DNA from: Asterias amurensis
Taxonomy: Eukaryota > Echinodermata > Asteroidea > Forcipulatida > Asteriidae
Reading direction: 5' to 3'
NCBI RefSeq assembly: GCF_032118995.1
Contig: NC_092649.1
Location: 14,518,191-14,582,190, forward strand
DNA: 64,000 bases
Positions 58,313 to 64,000 of this stretch are shown here, in pieces (within the stretch, counting starts at the first letter, position 1; each line of letters opens with the position of its first letter). Position numbers and translations under genes: made by a program. The notes beneath the pieces are model-generated. The model saw only the letters and a list, made by a program, of their open reading frames with translations. It was not told the DNA's origin and ran no database searches.

Positions 58313-58688
58313 TGAGTGTGCTTGTTACCTGACTTGCTTGACTTCCCTGACTTACTAGAGATCCCACTCCTGGTGCTATCCCTTTCATCGTCCCCGTCAA
58401 CCCCACCAGACCGACTGCTGGAGTGGGCGGATTTCCTCTCGCTGCGTGGTTTCACCGTGGAGTACAGACCATCGGGGGACGTGTCCGAGCCGTCTCGCCT
58501 GTTGACTGAACTACCTCCATTTGACCTGCTGTGACCCCTGTCAGATGAGGTGTGCCCGCTGTGGTTGCTGCGTCGATCAAGGGAACCAGCCCCTCCGTTC
58601 TGATGAGTTGTGGAAGGGTAACCGGTCTGGCCGGAAGCTGTTGGATAGCCGCTGACTGAACCCTTCTTTTTGCCATTGGAATAGTTAC
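58297..58688 (-). CDS. LHFPL-type protein, final exon with Ser/Gly-rich tail
   Basis: Minus-strand exon after acceptor ATTACAG. It begins with two bases (GT) that complete the Gly codon split by the upstream donor, and runs 129 residues to TAG at 58297-58299. It starts NYSNGKKKGSVSGYPTAS, is rich in Ser, Gly, Asn, Arg and His (for example SRSNGGSSVNRRDGSDTS, SKSGKSSKSG), and ends HTHDVIL. The V-x-L ending fits a class II PDZ ligand. No start codon is needed or present. Exact frame continuity across the 2.8-kb intron (58689-61480) and a stop-free frame in low-complexity sequence support it. Such a long cytoplasmic tail is unusual for the family. Confidence 0.8.
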
Positions 58689-61480
58689 CTGTAATGGTTT
58701 AAATATAATAACAAAATAGAGATTCAAAATTACTCTTTTTATGGAACAGGAACCCATTACTTCAGCATAACACTGGAAGATGAATTCTTTCTCGAAAACT
58801 ACGTTACTTCAGAGGGAGCCGTTTCTCAAAATGTTGTATACTACCAACAGCTCCCCATTACTTGTTACCAAGTAGGGTTTTATGCAAAAAATAATTTTTT
58901 TAGTAATTACCAATAGTGCCCACTGCCTTTAAGAGGATGCTCAAACTATGTAAAATGGTTCATAAATTGCATTCAAGCAGTTTTATGACTTTACAATTGA
59001 GAGCCTCATAAACATTGTACACTATAAAAAAAACTCTGCACACAATTATTCTGGACCTGTGTTGTTTAGAGTGCAACAGACTAGGCATTAAGCCATCTCT
59101 GCTACACATTAGTAATTTGAAATAAGAGTAAATCTAAATCATTGCGGTACCCACTGCTAAAACATACAATTTAAAGCCATTATACCCTTTCGGTACAGGA
59201 AAAAACAAAAAAGTTCACAGATTTACAAATAATTTACAGGGCTTACAGAAGGTAATGGTGAAAGACTTCTCTTGAAATATTGTTCCATAAAATGCTTTAC
59301 TTTTTGAGAAAACATTAAAACAATATAAATTCTCGTTAGCGAAAATAACGGATTTATTTTAAACACATGTCATGACACGGCAAAACGCGCGAAAAAACAA
59401 GAATGGGTTTTCTCCCGACTCCGATAACCGATTGAACCTAAATTCTCACAGGTTTGTTATTTTATATATTAGTTGTGATACACGAAGTGTGGGACTTGGA
59501 CAATACTGTTTACCGAAAGTGTATAATGGCTTTAAACTGCATCTATAACCACCAGGCTACATGTAGCTCTGTGGTGTAGTAGTGAAACATAGCAAGTCAA
59601 AGGTCACAGGTTTGAATGATTTGCCTGTGGCCTTTTTATCACAAAACTCAGGTAAAAAATTCGTATCAAGTGCTTTACACACACTGGTGGGCCTACAAGG
59701 TTTCTCGATTCAAAATTAACGTCTATAACATTTTAAAATATATCTTCTTCATGTTTTGCTCAATTTAAATGTTGCTCTAATATTGTGACAAATATGGTCA
59801 ATTTTTCAATGGGCCATGTACTACATGATGTATATACACAGTAGTGGTCAGCGCAAGTCTTTGTTCGCTATTCAAAACATGTACAGGACACCTTCCAAGG
59901 CTGATGAGCCTATATGACCTAGGAAAGCGTCAACTGGGCTGAGGCTATTTTACTAAGAGAGGCTGAATGTCGGTCAAATTAGCATAAAACAACTATAATG
60001 AGGTCAGAGTGACGGATGGGCATCTTTTACTGAGATCGAAGAGAAATGCTGAGTGAATAATTTGCTAAAAATAGTTAACGGACTGATGTAATAATGAGCT
60101 AAAATACAAAAACCACAAACCACACAAGCCCCTTTTCAGTTCCCCTTGTGGCTTATTGTGTGATATTTATAATGAGAAGAACAACCATAAGGTTCAGCCA
60201 ACACTTGGTATATTCTTTTATGAGGGCTCGGGCCATTTTCATTTTGCCCCAAAACAAATCTAAGCCATTTTGAGGTATGGCAAACACAATACTATAACTA
60301 TTGGTTTTATCTGAACATACATACATGTATATCCACCAAAACCTAACAGTGAAATCCCATAGTTTCCACCATTTTTCAAAAGTTTTGAAGGGTGACCACA
60401 GCCTGTAGACCAGAAGCACCAGGTATTGGGCAGAAATGACCTCCTTGAAAGTCATGGTCTGCCCACTCAACACTTGTGTGTGTACAGGCTTCCAGCATTC
60501 CTATACTAATACTCAAAACTGCTACAGACGTTATATTTCCGTTCCTATGCTCACAGCCTACGCATTCCAAGTGAACAATGAGCAGCCATAACTGCTATTC
60601 ATATGCAAAAACCATGCACAACATTTCCCCTTGAACTTTGGCAAAGACAAATAAAGGAATCGCGGTCCTCCCTGATCCACTCTCTGGTGTTTTAAGATCA
60701 AGGTCTGTTAGACTCTATTCAAGTCTCGTGTTATGATTTCTAGTGTGAACTACCAGATATAATAACCATGATAATGGGAGGGTCATCTCTGACATCATTG
60801 ATTGCTTTATAATAGCGTGAAAAAGAAGTGTGTGATATACATTTGTAGATGTAGCGATCTGTAGCATACAGGGCCAAATTTCATTAAGCTGTTAAGCAGA
60901 AAATACTGCTTGGCGAATTACTTTGCTTAGCAAACATTGATTTGGGTACCAGCTAAAACAATGCAAACTGAATACAGTTTGGGCTTGTAACCTGTTTCTA
61001 CTAAGCAATACTTTTCTGTGCTTACACTACTAATTTGAGTTGCACAAATTGTGACAATTGGTTTTGACTCTTCGAGGCTTGAGAAGGAAAGTTTAAACTT
61101 GCAATGAAATAAAAATTCATTTTTTTTATGAATTAAAGGAGATAAAACTTTCTTTATGATAGTGCATGATCCATAAAATTTGATTGTAGCAAATTCAAGA
61201 TATTTCTGATTTAACGCACTGATTTTAAACTGTAAATTTGTGCAGTTGCTCTGAACACATGGGAAAACGCAAATTAGTGCTACATGTATGTTCCTTTATG
61301 GTGAATTTTCATTGCAGCCTGGTTCGTTATTCTTGCAAATACGATTACGAAGCAAGGAAAGTTTTGCAGGACTTTAACATCTGTTGAAAATAAGCATCCG
61401 TTGCGATTTCGTGTCGTCAAATTTTTGTTCGTATTCGCATTCTGAGAAAGTATGAACCGGTCTTTAGAGTCTTGACTGAC
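58689..61480 (-). other. Intron of LHFPL-like gene
   Basis: Between the two exons, GT at 61480-61479 and AG at 58690-58689. It holds fragments of TTAA elements (58775-58932, about 59395-59540), a decayed SINE (59560-59700) and a copy of the AGCTAAGCA family (60869-61030). Otherwise I see nothing; small open frames at 60150-60570 have no family signature. Confidence 0.72.
58775..58932 (-). mobile_element. GGCAGTGGACAC element fragment in LHFPL-like intron
   Basis: Only the left-end half is present, ending at TTAA 58929-58932. It lies just upstream (minus strand) of the last exon of the LHFPL-like gene. A diverged relative of the other half occupies about 59395-59540. Confidence 0.75.
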
Positions 61481-61732
61481 CTTTTGCTGGAGGATAGTAG
61501 TCCGAGAACTGCATGTCATTAGTGAGTTTGTCCTGCTTGCTGGCCAGGATAAAAGCCAAGACGCCAAGCACGATAGCATCAAACACCGCGATGATCGCCA
61601 GGTAGAACACCCATCGCAGCTGGCATGTACCGGTGTTGCCATAAGATACGTCGTCGCCACACAGCGTGCGGAACACTGAAAGCTGAGCCCAACTGGCTGG
61701 GTAGATAAGGATGCCAAGCAGTAGGAACACGC
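61481..61732 (-). CDS. LHFPL-type tetraspan protein, exon with last two membrane segments
   Basis: Minus-strand exon with acceptor CCTCTATAG (ending 61733) and donor GTCAGT (from 61480), phase 1 at both ends, 252 bp. It encodes VFLLLGILIYPASW (third membrane segment), an extracellular loop with two cysteines (RTLCGDDVSYGNTGTCQLRW) and WVFYLAIIAVFDAIVLGVLA (fourth segment), then ASKQDKLTNDM and YYPPAK. The order Gly-rich helix, YP..W, Cys, Cys-x2-RW, LAFxL is that of LHFPL tetraspan proteins, closest by eye to the LHFPL3/4/5 group. Vertebrate members act as auxiliary subunits at hair-cell and GABA-receptor complexes. The exons for the first two membrane segments would lie beyond 61800 and were not found. 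Confidence 0.82.
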
Positions 61733-61802
61733 CTATAGAGGAAAAAACAGAGAGCAGGGAAACAATTAAAACATTAGAAGACAATCGATCTAAGGTACCA
61801 GG

Positions 61803-61971
61803 GGTGGATTTCACAAAGGTAGTCCTAACTTAGGACTAGTCCTAAGCAATGGTAAGAGATAGGACCAGTCCTAAGTTAGGATGAGTTACTGGTCCTAACT
61901 TATGACCAGTCCTATCTCTTAGCATTGCCTAGGACTAGTCCTAAGTTAGGACTACCTTTGTGAAATCCACC
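61803..61971. mobile_element. 169-bp fold-back element in LHFPL-like upstream intron
   Basis: Near-perfect hairpin with ends GGTGGATTTCACAAAGGTAG / complement. Each arm carries the sub-palindrome CCTAACTTAGGACTAGTCC, and the TCCTAAGTTAGGA motif recurs through the stem. It lies about 70 bp upstream (minus strand) of the LHFPL exon acceptor. Confidence 0.85.
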
Positions 61972-64000
61972 ATAAGTCATGATGTCAATGCATTGAGCAG
62001 GAAAACGCATAGGCCTATAGAGGAAAACAAAAGGGCAGGACAAACAATTAAAACACTAGAAGACAATTAAAAACAGACACCTGAACAATACAGGTTTATT
62101 GAATTGGTTTTGAGAAAAAGGAAACTAGATTTAGCTGGAAGTGTAGTGCCTGTCAGAAACACAACTAGGAAATTTCAAGTTTTTGATGGAGGAGTTTAGA
62201 GTGGGACTCTTATGGCAACCAAATCAAAGGCAAAAGATAACACATCTGAGGGCTACTCGACATGCCTCCATACGATACCAGGCATGAACGTGAAGCTTAA
62301 TGCCAAAATGCATTACTTCCTGCTCAAACACAAAATTTAGCTTATTATCACAACAATTAGCATTTCTCAACAAAAAGTTAAGTACATGTTCATGTATGCT
62401 CATAAATTGTTTTTTGTCTACGTCATGCTGATTTGTAGGTAAACTTACAATGTACGTATAAGGAAAGATACAATTAAAGTAAGTCACATGATTGCTTCTG
62501 AACATTTCTGAGCTGGATGAAACCCTAAATCATAAGGTGGTGACACATACGGGTACCAACCAGTAAATCTCTGGTAGCAGCATTAGCAAACGGACACCAA
62601 CCCTTAAAAATCTGAGAAAAAATGGGAGACTTTTGAGACACTCGGCGGCAGCAGACATAATTGCCCTTTTTTGCCGCTCTGATGAGCATGCATGCACATC
62701 CTCAGTATTGGATGAGTAGGTCTGAAAATTATCCAAACCATATTTCTTAAAAGGCAATCCTTTCTCAAACTAGTAATACAATCTACACTTGCAGCATCTC
62801 GATCACTTGCGAATCCATGACCCTACATTAGACTACGCCTTAAGACCAGGTTTGGAGTGATTGGTTTTGGATGAAATTAAGGTGTGGATAAAGTTTTTTT
62901 GTGAACAAAAAGAAATTGTAGCTTGTAGGAATTGACAATAGTATGATGTGGACACACGACACTCTGTGCAAACTACACAGTGTGTCAAGTGCTCTTTGGA
63001 AACAAACAGTAAATTTGCAGGAATGTGCAAATGTTACGATGAGCATTCGCTATACATGAGTAAAACTATCACATCACATTGATATCACAGGGGTCAATTT
63101 CACAAAGAGCTACGATTGATCTTAACTACAATTCAATCGCAGTTGCTAGGCAAAGTGTGATGTCACAATACAAATCACCATGGTAATACGGACAAGTCAT
63201 CTTAAGATGAATCTGCCATTTCAGTGAAATTTCACTCATGCCAAGAAGTGCCTGTTTAAATTTAGGCATCATAATATGTATGACCAAACTAATGTAAACT
63301 CAATAGTAAGGCGATCAAGTTTTTGATAAAATATAGACGATGTGACCTATGTTTACATTCAAACCGCCCTCTGTTGACAAAATACTATACACGTCATGTT
63401 TCGCCAGGCCCTGAGTTGCGTAATCATAGTAAGATTGCGTACACTTTCTAGCTGGCTGCCAAAACACAAAGGTTTTGCCCGGCGGTATGCGCGCCAATCA
63501 TGTTATGGTTTTCGTGTGACGTCAGAGGTCACATCGTCTATAGGAACAGGCTTGTCAGGAATTTTGTGGGTGTTAGTTTGCTTTGTTTTATATTGAAAGT
63601 GAGCATTTGGGGAATGTTGTTTTCTAGGCCTACATGACATTTTTTTATTGAAACAGAAATCAAACATACATTGTAGGCCTAACAAAAATAATGACCAATT
63701 GGTTGAAGTATCCAGTGTTAAAAAACTTTTGAATTTAAATTTGTTAAACATGACAATCAATCTATCAGGAACATGATTGGAAGCATGTTGATAATAATAT
63801 TTGATACAAATGCACAGTTCTTATGTATACAGTACTCATTACCACCCCAAAACAAATTGTTTGATTAGCTTCACACTGATAACAAAAGTTCATACAGTAC
63901 TAGCCAGTACCAACCCACCACAGCAATTATATTCGCTGAAGTATTGACTTGAGTAAACATTTCAAGAATTCTAAAATAACCATGATTGATTGTTTGTTTC
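61972..64000. other. Probable upstream intron or flank of LHFPL-like gene
   Basis: No exon for the first two membrane segments was found on the minus strand. A duplicated phrase (GAAAACAAAAGGGCAGGACA and AAACACTAGAAGACAATTAA, about 62020) repeats sequence from 61740-61790. The TA element at 63334-63540 and an imperfect inverted sequence with CAATTTCACAAAGAGCTACG (63095) are the only structured pieces. Confidence 0.5.
63334..63540. mobile_element. TA-flanked miniature element (TAGACGATGTGACCT ends)
   Basis: 207 bp with perfect 15-bp inverted ends TAGACGATGTGACCT / AGGTCACATCGTCTA, flanked by TA. It is non-coding; the overlapping small open frames are incidental. Confidence 0.82.

Overview
This is eukaryotic, AT-rich, mostly non-coding DNA from an animal genome. 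It has spliced exons, tRNA-derived SINEs, an L2/CR1-type LINE relic, hAT and TA- or TTAA-targeting miniature transposons, and degenerate minisatellites. The repeat style suggests a marine invertebrate deuterostome, probably an echinoderm. That assignment is an impression, because nothing here identifies the species.

Layout. (1) 1-8300 is repeat-rich flank: TTAA-flanked miniature elements, two minisatellite fields and two exon-like segments of unknown identity. (2) 8300-49880 is one giant imperfect inverted duplication (palindrome) with its fold point near 34595. From outside inward each arm carries a promoter-like block (CRE plus E-box), exon-like modules A, B and C (in tandem ~4 kb units in the left arm), a near-identical inner stem, a pyrimidine (left) or purine (right) minisatellite, a GC-box minisatellite, and an array built on the POU octamer ATTTGCAT. 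The octamer array is about 6.3 kb on the left side of the fold and only ~0.26 kb on the right. (3) 49880-53500 holds further repeats and exons of a decayed ABCC-type ABC transporter on the + strand. (4) 53500-58000 is repeats and featureless sequence. (5) 58297-61732, minus strand, holds the last two exons of an LHFPL-type tetraspan membrane protein gene, with a long Ser/Gly-rich tail; its 5' exons are not visible. (6) 61800-64000 is intergenic or intronic sequence with hairpin elements.

The ordinary protein genes are the LHFPL-like gene, probably functional, and the ABCC relic, broken by a frameshift, an in-frame stop and missing exons. The exon modules inside the palindrome keep splice-site-like borders in every copy but lack conserved reading frames. 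Transcription implied by those sites runs toward the fold point from both sides. The locus therefore looks like a duplicated non-coding transcript locus able to make long double-stranded or hairpin RNA (inference).

The duplicated arms and tandem units also give internal 'empty sites' for many transposon insertions. They show directly that at least four families of small elements duplicate TTAA on insertion (piggyBac-like) and that another makes an 8-bp duplication (hAT-like).
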